From Furcasterigmium furcatum (taxonomy: Eukaryota > Ascomycota > Sordariomycetes > Glomerellales > Plectosphaerellaceae), in assembly GCA_001599815.1 (NCBI GenBank), contig BCIA01000005.1, positions 4,968,472-5,032,471 on the forward strand: 64,000 bases of DNA. Reading direction: 5' to 3'. Of this stretch, positions 44,303 through 55,807 are shown piece by piece (the stretch's first letter is position 1; every line of letters begins with the position of its first letter). The notes beneath the pieces were generated by a model. That model was not told the DNA's origin and did no database searches. It saw only the letters and a program-made list of their open reading frames with translations. The translations under genes were made by a program, and so were the position numbers.

Positions 44303-45005
44303 TTGAACAGATATGACTAGAAAGATTAGGACGCTATATTAGCAGCTTGGGCTGGCACCAGTCGGAGGAGTCCAAGGCAGTGATGTTCCGCGGCAACTTC
44401 AGGTCATGTCGCGATGGATGGCACTGGGAGTGAAGGAGGACTGGTGTTTGTATTTGATAAGAAATGGAAGATGACTGCAGAGACAGCATGAACCTCCACT
44501 GGAAACTTCAAGAACGAGGGCAGGCAGTCGCCCCCGGCCTCTGCCGTCTGGCTTGTCCCTGACCTCATGGCAGCTTCCTCCGGATGCTCTGATGCGATGT
44601 GATGAGGAAGGAGCATTGGATCTGGGGAAGGACCCGGCTTGATGAGCATCGGATCCCGAGGATGAGCCGAACGTACCGGGCTAGCTGTTTGGGGAGTCGA
44701 GCCTCGGAACGCACGGACCCGCCAGAATCCAACCAACGCGTGGGCGTTGTTTGCCATCTCCACTTCCAGGTTTTGGGCCTCGCACTTGGCGAGGATGGAC
44801 AAGGCACACTTGACCTTTGCACAGGCTCTTCCATCAATCCACACAGCTCCGGATCAGGCTTGACGATTCAGCACAAACAGCACATCGCGGTCCGGCTTCA
44901 CAATCTGATCCTGTGTCCCTCGCCCAACGAACCAGCCCGACACTGCACGCCCGCCCCCGCGCCGTCCGGAGACGTGGCAATCGCGGCGGCCACGCGTTGC
45001 CTGTC
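44303..45005. other. divergent intergenic, MSH4 / FAR1-like
   Basis: About 700 bp between two divergent start codons. No recognisable gene. The plus-strand open frame reaches up to 44817 but without an ATG before 45006. Confidence 0.4.
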
Positions 45006-46334
45006 ATGTTCGGCATCCTGGGCTCCATCGACATCGGCTCTGGCCAGACCTACCGGACCTTCGAAGACCTCTTTAAGGACCTGAAGGCGCGCATGTCCAA
45101 GGATGGCTACAAGGTCGTCAAGTCGCGCACGCACAGGAACAAGGTCGCCGGCAATTACGAGAAGGGCAGCGAGGTCGTCCGCTGCGATCTGGTCTGCGAC
45201 CGCGGTGGCCAGCCGTACAAATGTACCGCGACGCAACTGAAGACGACCACGAAGAAGACGAATTGTCCGTGGCGGGCAAAGGCTGTCGACCGCAAGACCC
45301 TCGGTGCCTGGGTCTTGACCATCATCTGCGACCAGCACAACCACGAGCCTCGTACTCCAGAGCCGCCGACCGACGAGGAAGATGCCGATGCCGACGGCGA
45401 TGCCGAGATCATCGACACGACGCAAGGTATGCCTGTCTCAAGTCAATTCAGCTCGTATGTAGCCTTCAACTGACGCTCTGCAGTCGAGCCCCCCGAGATC
45501 CCAGCCGTCGATGCGGATACGAATGCCGCACTGGCCGTGGCCGGTGTAAGTTCCGCTACGGTGCGCCTGACTGGCGAGACCTTCCACCAATACAAGGGCG
45601 AATATCGGCGCATGTCCAAACCGGATCGCGTCGGCATCCTTGCCCAGATGCAGCTCCGCATAGCCGCCATATACGCGGTTGAGAATGAGGACCTCCAGCG
45701 ACAGGAAAGACAAGCACGCCAGGAGCGGAAGCATCAGGAGATCGAGGAGGGCAACCGGAGGCGAGCCGTCGAGCAGCAGCAGCAGCAGCAACAACAACAA
45801 CAAGTGCAGCAGCAACAGCAGCAGCAGCAACAACAGGTTCAGCAGGTGCAGCAGGTGCAACAACAGCACCAGCAGCACCAACACCACCAGCAACATCAGC
45901 AACACGCTCAGCACCAGCAGCATCCCCATCAGCAGATGCAGCACCATCCCATGGCGCAGTTCGCTCCCATGGGCGGCGGTGCCCAGAAACACCCCTTCCA
46001 GCAAACTCCGGAGGAGGAACAAGCTCAGGTGCATGAGCGTCGCCGCCACATGAACCAGATGGCTAGAGAGCACATGGGCACGCCGGTCCAGCAAGCACCG
46101 ATGCAACAGGCACCGATGCAGCAGATGCAGCAGGCGTCTGTCCAGCAGACTCCGGTCCCAGTGCCGCAATTCGGCTTGCAGTCTGCCCCTGGCACCCAGA
46201 ACATCTTCCGGCACTACGCCACCACTCCCCAGCAGCAGCAGCCGTCCTCCGCAACAGGAACGCCAGTCTCCGCGCCCAAGAGACGCGGCCGCCCTCCCAA
46301 AAACACGCCCAAGAACATCAATGGCACCGCGTAA
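45006..46334 (+). CDS. FAR1-type zinc finger, polyQ and AT-hook protein
   Basis: Two exons (45006..45426 and 45484..46334; 57-nt intron) encode 423 aa. Residues ~14-115 are a FAR1/WRKY-GCM1-like DNA-binding domain: TYRTFEDLFKDLKARMSKDGYKVV, VRCDLVCDRGG, TNCPWRAKA and the final HNH in CDQHNHEP, providing the CCHH metal ligands. After an acidic segment comes a helical part (QERQARQERKHQEIEEGNR), then glutamine- and histidine-rich repeats encoded at 45767-45960. The C-terminal KRRGRPPKNTPK is an AT-hook. FAR1 domains derive from Mutator-like transposases; here no transposase core is present, so this is a domesticated nuclear DNA-binding protein, likely a transcription factor. It is divergent from MSH4. 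Confidence 0.85.
45767..45960 (+). repeat. polyglutamine-coding CAG/CAA tract
   Basis: Runs of CAG and CAA with scattered CAC and GTG encode the Q/H-rich part of the FAR1-type protein. The codon mix of CAG and CAA suggests an old tract rather than a fresh expansion. On the minus strand it produces a leucine-rich shadow ORF. Confidence 0.8.
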
Positions 46335-46851
46335 AGTGGACACATTGCCAGCCCGGCGCGGCATTTGGGACTCCAGGAATCGGGGCGTTCACCGGGATAG
46401 CGTCGAGTATTTCAATTGTACAGGGTCAAGGGACTTTATGGTTATGAAGGCCTGGCTGGGAAAGGACGGTTATGGGAGAGGGAACCTGGATTCATCTTTC
46501 AAGCAGGTGAAGATGGAGGATCAACGATCACAAGCTGCTAGCAGCTCTTTGCCTGACATGTAGTATTAGACTGTTAGTGCGACATGACCCCGCGATTGCG
46601 GGTGGGGGTTTGGGCCAGCATTCCCTGCCAGCTTTGGTGGAGCTTGGACCCGACCCCCGAAAATGTCCAAAATTTCCATTTTGCCCCGCTAAAAAGTTCC
46701 TTGGAGAACTTCACTTGACAATCGACGCCCCATCCATCCCACCGCCGACAAACTCCAGTGTCGCTCGCTGCCGGTCCCGATCGCACACCCATTTCGACTT
46801 GATCACACCAGACAATCACCGGATCGAGAGAAGCAGTGACGACTTTCCACA
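46335..46851. other. intergenic, RSA4 promoter side
   Basis: About 517 bp between two co-directional genes. No coding signal; the promoter of RSA4 is expected here. Confidence 0.4.
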
Positions 46852-48608
46852 ATGGCCACCGTCGTACCGCCCCCCTCGAAGCGCCAGAAGCGCGAGCAGC
46901 TCGAGCGAACACAGACACAACAAGATGTCACCGCCATCGTGCTGGGAGAGGATGGCAGCTTCAAGGCCCGCTTCGTCGACAGCGACGGCAACCAGATGAC
47001 GGAGGTCATCGAGGTGCCCCTGGCCGAAGCGAGCGAGAAGAACATCTCCCTCCTCATGAACACAATGCTGGGCAAGGCGAGTTCTCCTCCGGCCGGCCTC
47101 TCTCTCACTCGCGATGCTAACCTCGCGCCATAGGATCGCGAAGACTTCCTCCCGTACCGATTCCGAATCAACATCCCAAACTCAGACGTCATCGTCGACA
47201 CATGGCCGTCTAACCTGCTCGAGACCCTGCGCAGCCACGGCGTGGCCAACCCGTTCGAGACCACCGTCACCCTCACCGCGGAGCCCCAGGCCGTCTTCAA
47301 GGTGCAAGCCGTCACGCGCATGTCGAACAAGATCCCGGGGCACGGACAGGCCATCCTCGCAGCACAGTTCAGCCCCGCGACGAGCACGCGGCTGGCGACT
47401 GGCAGCGGCGACAACACGGTGCGCATCTGGAACACGGAGACGGGCACCCCGCACAAGACGCTGTCCGGCCACACGGGGTGGACGCTGTGCGTGGCCTGGA
47501 GCCCCTGCGGCACGATGCTGGCGTCGGGGAGCATGGACAAGACCGTCAGGATATGGGACCCCGTCAAGGGCGTCGCGCAGGGCGGCGCCCTCACCGGGTT
47601 CCAGAAGTGGGTGACGAGCATCGCGTGGCAGCCGTACCACCTCTGGCGCGACGGCACCGCGCGGCTGGCGGCCTCGAGCAAGGACTGCACCGTCCGCATC
47701 TACACGGTCAACACGGGCCGCACGGAGCACGTCCTCTCGGGGCACAAGTCGAGCGTCAGCCGGGTCTGCTGGGGCGGGACGGACCTCATCTACACGGCGT
47801 CGCACGACAAGACGATCAGGATATGGAACGCCGAGAAGGGCACGCTCGTGTCTACGCTGACGGGCCACGCGCACTGGGTGAACCACTTGGCGCTGTCGAC
47901 AGAGACGGCGCTCCGGACGGCGTTCTTCGACCACACGCCCATCCCTGACACGGAGGAGGGCAAGAAGGCCAAGGCGAAGGAGAGGTTCGAGAAGGCGGCC
48001 AAGGTCCAGGGGAAAATTTCCGAGAGGCTCTGCTCTGCTTCTGACGATTTCGTCCTGATCCTGTGGGACCCCTCTCAAGGAACGAAGCCCGTGGCACGGA
48101 TGAATGGGCATCAGAAGCAGGTCAACCACGTAAGTATTGGCAGTCCATATTGCACGGCAGCAGCTAACTCTCTGCGCAGGTGAGCTTTAGCCCCGACGGT
48201 CTGCTGATCGCCAGCTGCGGATGGGACAACCATGCGAAGATCTGGGCGGCCAAGGACGGCCGTTTCCTGAGTGTAAGTGATCATGCGCGCACTCACCAAG
48301 CAGGACAACCACTGACTCGAGACAGACTCTCCGCGGACACGTCGGACCCGTCTTCCAAGGCGTAAGTATCCTGCCTCCACCTCTCCAGACCCCTCACTGA
48401 CACCCCGCAGGCCTTCTCGGCAGATTCCCGCCTCCTGGTGACCGGCAGCAGAGACACGACCCTGAAGGTGTGGAACATGTCGACGTTCAAGCTCGCCAGC
48501 GATCTACCGGGCCACCAAGACGAGGTCTATGCCGTGGACTGGGCGCCGGACGGCAAGAAGGTGGGCAGCGGCGGAAAAGACAAGGCGGTGCGGCTCTGGT
48601 GCAACTAG
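46852..48608 (+). CDS. RSA4: ribosome assembly protein 4 (NLE1/Rsa4), WD40
   Basis: Five exons (46852..47076, 47134..48129, 48180..48272, 48326..48361, 48411..48608) encode 515 aa, the same length as yeast Rsa4 as I recall it. The first intron is GC-AG: AAG followed by GCGAGT, with a CTAAC branch site and TAG acceptor; without splicing the frame stops at TAG. The N-terminal NLE domain (about residues 25-95; VTAIVLGEDGSFKARFVDSDG, LPYRFRIN) is the MIDAS-binding part. It is followed by eight WD40 repeats (GSGDNTVRIWN, ASGSMDKTVRIWD, TASHDKTIRIWN, GSRDTTLKVWN, GSGGKDKAVRLW). Rsa4 docks on pre-60S particles in the nucleolus and is pulled off by the AAA+ protein Rea1/midasin. Essential housekeeping gene. 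Confidence 0.96.
47077..47133 (+). other. GC-AG intron of RSA4
   Basis: 57-nt intron beginning GCGAGT. No GT donor near fits the conserved protein LMNTMLGK-DREDFLPYRF. Branch site CTAAC and TAG acceptor are normal. Confidence 0.8.
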
Positions 48609-48797
48609 ACATTCATCCTTAGACACGCATGGCATGCGAATTCGGATCCCTCGGGTGGCCATTTGGCGCCTCGATCACATTTGGGACTTTGGTCGCATTA
48701 TAACCTGATGACAGTGCTACTCTCTTCCCGTGTGCTTTCTGGTGCCTGCAAAGCATTATGAACTCGCCGTGCCGGTTATCATGTACATACGACCTCC

Positions 48798-50861
48798 TCA
48801 GTAAGTCAGAAACAACGCCATCCAAGCCATCACGAACCACGCAGCATGTCCCACCAGCACGACGGCCGGCCCCGCGCCGCTCTCCAGGATCTGCGCCGGC
48901 TCGTACGTCGCCGGGGTCGTCGAGTTGCTCGTCCCGTTCCAGCAGTACCTCGAGAAGCAGTCGGTGCACTTCGCCGGGACGTCGGTCCCCGAGCGGGCGA
49001 GGCTGCGCCACAGCACCGCGCAGCCGACGCACGCGGGCCAGTCTGCGTCGACGGTGCCGTTGCCCATGGTGGCGACGTTGTACCCGTTGAGGACGATGCC
49101 GTCGCGCTCCTCGTCGCTGTACTCGAGGTCGAAGGTCGACACGTTGGAGCCGAACGAGTACGGCGCGTTGGGGAGGTAGACGATCAGCGGGCCCGTCTCG
49201 TTGGTGCCGCACCCGAAGAAGGTCGGTCGCTGGTTCAGGCCGAGGTTGACGAAGGAGTTCTGGTCCGGGACGCGCGGGAAGGCGGTGTTGTTGCTCGGGG
49301 AGCCGCTGGAGGACGCTCCGTACGTCGCGACCAGGGAGGTCCCGTTTGGCCAGAGGGATGCCGTGTCGGCGGAGCCGTCGACGGCGAAGATGACATCGAC
49401 GTGGCGGTCGGTGAGCGTCAGGGGGTGGAGCGGGATGTTCTCCAGGGCCTCGCCGCCGTCGACGAGCGTGAGGACGGTGGTGTCGGCGTTCGAATTGTCG
49501 TCGGGGTTGTACTCGAAGAACGGGTTTGGCCAGCTGGCGATGTCTCTGTTCTCTTCGCCGATGTTCGCGAGTGTCTCGTTGATGCCCCGGATGAGGAAGT
49601 CGGGCACGCCCTCGGCTCTGCCTATCTGGAGGAACGCCTGGTTGAAGAGCGAGGACGAGGTCCCCATGACGAACCCGGCGTTGTCGACGCCCGCGATGCA
49701 TTCTCCGTTGCGGGGGATGTTGCCGTTGGTGAAGTTAGAGCCGACGTACTTCAGGGGCGCGAAGGCAGCCAGTGCTGGGTCATAGGATCCCATCTCCCAC
49801 GGGTTGAACTCGAATATGGTCGAGTTGGGCGGTACCTGGAGGGACCCGGTCTGTCTCTCGATGGCGACGATGATGGGCATGGGCGCCTGAGCCTGCGAGA
49901 AGTCGGTGTCGTTTGCGATGGACGAGAAGGTGTATGCTACAGTCACGATCAGCCGTGTTCAAGTTGTCCTCTCTATGAACCAGACATACCCGGTCCTCCA
50001 TCACTCGAGTTGACGAGCTGGTACGACAAGGCCCGGCCCCAGTAGTCAGTGATGGTCTTGTTGAAGCCGGCATTGACTTTATCGTCGACATCCTGCCCCA
50101 GTTGGCGATAGTACTCTACTGCTCCCAGGTCTGCCGGTCCTACATGTCATCGGAGTAAGCCACGAGGCTCAGATTCTGGGGAAGTTGAGCTACAAACCTT
50201 CGATGATGGAGTTATCGAACTGCCAAAGGGTGCTGAGGAACCCGCTGGTCGAGGAGACAATAGACTCAACCGTCGTGAAGTTCTGCACATACAGACTTCC
50301 GACGAGCCAGCTCCCTCCCGACAATCCGCTGAGGTAGGTCGCCGCCTGGAGCAAGCCGCCGAGCTGACCCGAGCCCGTTGAGCCGGCGGTGCGGTTGTCG
50401 AATGCTGCGAGGGCGCCCGCGCCGTTCATCAGGGCCCGGTACCCTCCGCCTGAGATGGCGATGCCGATCCGCGGCACCGCGCTGCCGTTGCTGATGACCC
50501 CGTCGATGTACGAGTCGGTGTCGATGTCGCTGATGTTCGCTCGGCTGAGGATCGTCTTCAGCGCGGAAATGGTGTTGTTCCCGCGGCGCGGCAGCCATTC
50601 CGTTTCCTCGTCCGACAGGGCGGTGGCCGCTCGGATGGCCGGCCGCGATTCGGGGCATGAGACTCGAGCCGGGGCGTATCCATCTGGAGCGTTTGCCACA
50701 GCACGTTCATCGAGTACTGCCAGCTTTTTGTCGCTGGCTAGGGAGACGCAGACAGCGGCTAGAAGGTCGAGTCAGCTTTATGATGTTCGTGATGCAGGTC
50801 TTTGTCATTACACACCATCGAACAAGACCAGCAGACCCGTCAGGAGGGTTATCACCATCAT
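48798..50861 (-). CDS. lysophospholipase / phospholipase B, GPI-type
   Basis: Four exons (50861..50816, 50758..50198, 50139..49990, 49936..48798) give 631 aa. The first exon (15 codons) holds the signal peptide start, MMVITLLTGLLVLFD, and is easily missed. The mature protein starts with the family Cys in APARVSCP. The active-site pieces are AISGGGYRALMNGAGALAAFDNR and GLSGGSWLVGSLY, with the nucleophile serine (162) in GLSGGS, and LTLVDGGEALENIPLHPL with the catalytic Asp. Many NxS/T sites and a C-terminal cysteine cluster (CVGC, CTDCFSRYC) are typical. The hydrophobic end (VVLVGHAAWFVMAWMALFL) after an ESGAG site predicts a GPI anchor. It releases fatty acids from phospholipids and lysophospholipids at the cell wall or outside the cell. 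All three introns have GT...AG ends. Confidence 0.94.
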
Positions 50862-51633
50862 GATGAAGCAGATAGCCTTGAGTGAGTGGCGAGTTATGAG
50901 CTTCTAATTGAGTTTGGGTCGCCAGCCGGTGTTGAATCGCTCACATGTCCTGAAGGCAATTGGAATGGCGGACAGGACGGAACTCAAACCGATGACCACG
51001 AGAGGCGACCCCGGCGTTAAATATCCCCTCCCATTTCTGGATACACTTGAAGCTTACCACGATGACTGTTTTCAGCTCCGCAGAACCCGGAGGCTTCTCG
51101 CGCAGTGCTGGCTCCGTTACGAGACCAACAAGCTGGGAACAAGGTGATGATGCTTTGGTCCGTCATCCGCCGCCAATTCAGCCTCACCTCCCGAAATGCC
51201 ATGTGCCCACCCATTCGCCATCCGCTGGCCGCTAAGTGTTGGGGTTGTTTGCGGGCGCCGTTTCCGGACAAGGGCTTCTTCGAACCTTGTTCCACGTTAG
51301 CCAGCCGATATATCTCCATTGGTTGGGTGTTTTCTTTACATACACATACCTTAAGACCAGGGGGCAGTCGGAGACGAGAATTGCTAGGGTCAGGTCCAGC
51401 CTGTCGTTGCCCCTTTTTGCCGACGTTACCCACGTGTGATCGGAAGTATGAAGAGTGAGCGTTCAACACGTGTAAAAAGAGGAGGGAAAGACACGCCGGA
51501 ATGATCTCTGCGTCAAGCAGGTCTCATAGTTCTCTGGTAGGATAGAATTGACTTCGAAGTCGGAGCCGAGGGCAGAGTCGAAGCAAAGTAGCCAGCCTAA
51601 GCTCAACGACGACCTCAAGTGATCATGATACAC
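50862..51633. other. intergenic
   Basis: About 770 bp between the PLB start and the stop of the aldolase gene. No coding signal. PLB promoter expected. Confidence 0.4.
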
Positions 51634-52654
51634 CTATTCCAAGTGTTCGCCGTTACTCTCTCTCTCCGCCATGAAGAAGGTAGGCTTCGCTGAGAACCAT
51701 CCCGCCAGCTCTGTTCCCACGGTCTTGTAAGTATAAGCTGCGTCCTCCTCGTCAATCTTCTTCGTCACGCCGCCCCTCCCCGCCGCTGCGGCATCGGCCA
51801 GCAGCTGGACTCGGCAGCATGTCTCCAAGCTCATGAACCAGAACACAGTGCTTTCAACCGTCTTACCGCAGGTGATCAGGCCGTGGTTCGCGAGAATCCC
51901 GGCCTTCTTGGAACCGAGTGCTCCGGCAATCTTCTTACCCTCTTCGGCGTCGAGGACAACGCCGCCAAAGCTCTCATAGTATGCGAGATCGTCGTAGAAG
52001 GCGCAGGAGTCCTGGGTGATGATGTCTAGGGGTCGTCCCAGCGTTGAGAATGCCCGTCCGTGAACGGAGTGGGAGTGGGCGACGCAGTTGGCGTCCGGTC
52101 GGGCCTCATGCACCGCGTGGTGAATCATGTATGCTACAAATCATAGGTCAGTAACCCTACAGTCATCCATGGATGCGCCATTGAGGGAAGGGGATGGAAA
52201 TGACGAACCGGCTTTGTTTAAAAGCCTGACCTTGCCGCCCTCCACGACCTGCCCGCTCCCATCAACACGGATCAAGTCGGATGCCTTCAGCGTCGGCCAG
52301 GCGACGCCAAAAGGGTTCACCCAGAAGGTCGTGGGCTCCACAGGGTCCTAGGATTTTTCAGCGCTGGTGCTAAGGAGTCATCAATAGTGTGTGGCACAGG
52401 CATACCCTAACGGTGATATGACCGGCAACGCTGCTGAGGGTCAGCTGGGGAACGGCTCGTGTTGGAAGGGCAGTACTTCACCCTTCATCATAGCCTAGTT
52501 TGGCGAAGATACGGAAGCCCAGCGCCAGACGACCCTTCAGGTATTGTCGTTCCACCAAAGGGTCATCGAACGAAGGTATGAGCTTGTTCGCGGTGGGAAT
52601 CCCGATGGCGACCGGGGAGGCGTCGCTGCCGTTGGCTGCGGCACTTTCAGGCAT
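51634..52654 (-). CDS. class II aldolase / adducin domain protein
   Basis: Four exons (52654..52482, 52430..52406, 52347..52209, 52133..51634), the second only 25 nt, encode 278 aa. The fold is marked by GRLALGFRIFAKLGYDEGVAGHITVRD, FWVNPFGVAW, the metal-binding HEARPDANCVAHSHSVHGRAFS (HSHSVHG gives two zinc-type ligands) and ILANHGLITCG with the third His. Relatives include fuculose-phosphate-type aldolases and many fungal homologues annotated as meiotically up-regulated or ribulose-phosphate-like enzymes; substrate unknown. Cytosolic, no signal peptide. The ATG at 52654 was chosen as the upstream GTG at 52717 is not a start. Confidence 0.88.
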
Positions 52655-53288
52655 GGTGGGTGATAGGGACCGAGATGGTAGTGCTTCGACTGTGTGAGGG
52701 ACTGACTCAAGCTCCACGACGAGGGGAGGATATCTTATGGTCGTCAGCCGGTTGATTATCGGGTTTCAGCCACGAATGAGACTGTCGGAGGAGGAGCAGT
52801 AATCAGCTGCCGAGGCACTCGAAATGCGGGTGAAGTGCGGGGTGCATGAGGGCGTCGTGGAACCTTCACGCTGGCTTTGGATGCCGATCCTCGGTGGGGT
52901 TCAAGAGACCGGGGAGCTCTGCCGGAACGGTGTGTACTAGTTTGGATCTTCCCGTTGGGAGATGGCAAGCTAAGTAAGTAGCCCAGGTCTTCCGCGACCG
53001 GCCTCCCTGGAGCATTCTCACCATCCCCCTTCAACTTCACATTCACCGTATCAGTCCTCGCAACTGGCCCCTGGTCACAACGAGCGGGCTGGCTTGTTGA
53101 CTAGACGCCCCGACAGGTTTTCCTCAGCAACTGGACTCTTCATAAAGTGACGCTCTGATCAGCCGTAGGAGCGCCCTAAACTAGACTCGACAAATCCGTG
53201 GGCATTGGGTTGTGTAACTAAAACCACTGAGGGACGTAGAAAGACCTGAGCATGCCGGGCAGGTATGAACCAACGTCAGTGCCCCTAT
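52655..53288. other. intergenic
   Basis: About 630 bp between the aldolase start and the stop of the FAD monooxygenase; both genes are on the minus strand. No gene seen; the aldolase promoter is expected. Confidence 0.4.
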
Positions 53289-55807
53289 TTACGACCGCAG
53301 CCTAACGTTAGACAAGACCGACTCGCGCCAGTACCAGACACCGATCCAAGCAGCACCAGGCCCGACGAGCAGCTGTCCCAACACCACAGCGGCGGCGGCC
53401 TTGATTGCATCCCATGTCTTTACGTAACCAAGACGTCGCAGCTCCCAGACCGAGTACAAGCCTGAACAGAGAAAGGATGCTACGGCGACCGCGAAGTGCA
53501 GCTTGGAGAAAGACCCAAGCAGGGCAGTTCCTGAACCAATCCAGGTGTACCGAAGAGCTGCCAGGTGTGTGGAAGCTTGCACCGCAAAAGCGAGGGCGTA
53601 GGCCGACTTCAGCGCCGGCATGTCTCTGTTGTCATACGACTCCATCAGCACGTCGATGTCTGCCGCGCCCTCGGAAGACTTCCGCTGCAGCCTTGTCAAT
53701 CCGGAGGAGAAAACGCGCGTCAAGAGGTTGAACAGCGGCGGAAACATCTGGCACGATGAAAGACTGTACTGCCAGGCGCGGACGTCCGAGGAGAACGGCA
53801 AGGAAATCAGTACCACCGGGAGAATGCATCCCAGAATAAGCGCAGGTACCAAAGATCGGGCAAATTCGAGAGGCACAGCACGTCCCGTGGGCATCGTGTG
53901 GTTGAAGCAAGCGAGGAGTATGGCATGGACCGGCGCCACGCGAGCGATACCCTGAAGCTGCATGACCCAGGAGAAGAAGGAGGGGATCGCGAGAGGTGTT
54001 GCCGAATTACCGAGCCTGTGGCCTTCGATCGTGTAGATGAGGAGCGGCGAGATAAGCTGGCTCAGGAAGTAAGCGAGGTGGACTCTTGTCAAGATCCCCT
54101 TTTCTGGCAGCGGGAGGGACGAGTTCTTCAAGACCACCTCGAAGATACGAGAGGCCGCTGGTTCTCCAAGCCAGCTGGTCTGTGCCAGGCCGTAGCGTTC
54201 GGCGGCCTCGACTCCATCAACCGGTGACCGCCGAGTCATCGCTGAGTACACAAGGGCAGCACCCATGATTCCAACAAGTGCCGCCCGAGCAAGGGCTGTT
54301 GATTTCGAGGACACTCTTGTGGCCGGCAGCTCGTCGTTGAAAGGGATGAGCCGTGAGCGGGCTGGCACGGGAAGCGACTTGATGACAGAGGCCCCCAACA
54401 TGAGAGCGCCGTTGCGGCACAGCATCGGCTCGGCACCAATGTGCGGCAAGATGTAATCGTTGATGATAGAGGACTTCAGGGGGCTCTCGTAGGCGAAAAG
54501 GGCCTGCTGCCTGTGCGCACCCTTCACAGCGAGGTCTGCTCGTTTGTGTCTGACTTTTTGGACCTTGTCGAATGCTCGCGAGACTTGTTGCGTTGTTAGA
54601 CCGGCAAGACTGCCGCCTCGCTGGGCTTTGAGGCTCATGATGGCATTTATCAGCTCGGCGCAGGACTCGATGGCACCGTTGCCGCCCTGCCCGCTGATTG
54701 GATTCGGCTGTGCGTGAGTGTTAGCGATTATATCTGTGAAGAGACACAGCCAAAATGTAATATACTGCAGTGAGTTGGAGGGGAATGCCGTGGCTCGACT
54801 TACCTTGTGGGCGGAGTCTCCTATGGTGATGATCCTGTGGAAGTTCCATTTCTTGAAAACCACTTCGTGCAGGGGAGTCAACGCTGATGAGACCTTATGT
54901 TTGTAGACGTCGCCGAAGGTGATGTTCTCGGTGATTGGCAGATTGTAGTTCACCTTGACCAGCTCTGCCTCGTCGTCTCTCGTAAACCTCGGGATATCGC
55001 GCCCACGCTTGGTCTCGGGCAGCCGGTCGAAGAGAAACCAGTAGACCTTGTTGTGCGGCCCGGGAACAACCAGTTGCGATTTGTTGTCCCCCAGCACCAT
55101 CTGCTGGTCGCCCCTTGGCCAGTTGGGGACGTTTTGTGCGATGCCAAAACTGCACCGGTAGAAGCACGGCATCTGTAAATGCTCGTCGGGGTCAAAGTAG
55201 CCGGGCTCGAGTTTGTTTGCCAAACCTCTCATGATGTCTCGAACGGCACTGTGGACGCCGTCCGCGCCAACCACAATGGAACCAGAGTAGACAGACCCGT
55301 CCGTGCAGGTAACACGGACGCCATCCGAGGCCAAGTCGACGCCAGATACGGCCTTGCGGACGAGTACCTTTTCCTTATGCTGCAGGTTCTCATACAAGAT
55401 CTGGAGGAGGTCCTGCCGGTCAAAAAAGAGGAACGGGTAACCATGACTTCGGCGTGTAGTCTTGTCAGTGTCGTGATCCTGCCAATGAGCCGAGCTCGTG
55501 AGACGTACCGCTGCACCATATGCGCCGTTATGTGTCCGAGTTTAGACGCGATAGCCCCGTCGGCGCGACGGATATACGTCCGGCCTATACGATGTCCCTC
55601 GAAGACGTCTGTGATCTTCTCGTACACGCCCAGCTGGTCGAGAATACGCAGGCCATGAGGGAACAGGCCGATACTGGCGCCCACTTCAGCCACCACCTTC
55701 GAGTGTGATTCCAGCACGACGTAGTCCAGCCCGTGCTTCTCCAGCATGTTGGCCAGAGCCAAGCCGGCAATGCCTCCGCCGGCGATGACGACTCTGAAGT
55801 CGCTCAT
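53289..55807 (-). CDS. FAD monooxygenase fused to polytopic membrane domain
   Basis: Three exons (55807..55509, 55446..54804, 54707..53289) give 786 aa. Residues ~1-450 are a PHBH-type FAD monooxygenase: GGGIAG dinucleotide motif, LFPHGLRILDQLG, HGYPFLFFDRQDLLQILY, GADGVHSAVRD and the IGDSAHK-PNPISGQGGN flavin loop. The remaining ~330 residues are hydrophobic with six or more likely helices (LVGIMGAALVYSAM, HLAYFLSQLISPLLIYTI, PAFWMQ-like and VLGQLLVGPGAAWIGVWYW). This layout occurs in fungal enzymes related to the PaxM-type prenyl epoxidases. The membrane part could be an anchor, or a cyclase-like domain, as seen in meroterpenoid pathways; this is inference. Its second intron is 96 nt, stop-free and in frame, so unspliced message would still be translated. 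Confidence 0.87.
54708..54803 (-). other. frame-preserving intron of the FAD monooxygenase
   Basis: 96 nt, GTAAGT donor, CAG acceptor, no stop codon. It lies between GDSAHK and PNPISGQGGN, so splicing must occur for a normal flavin pocket; retention would insert 32 residues. Confidence 0.8.

Noticed and set aside
45438..46364. 308-aa leucine-rich ORF on -
   Set aside because: The leucine runs are the reverse complement of the CAG/CAA polyglutamine tract of the FAR1-type gene.
48846..50045. 399-aa ORF on + opposite phospholipase B
   Set aside because: It is an antisense shadow of a GC-rich coding exon and also crosses two introns of the real gene.
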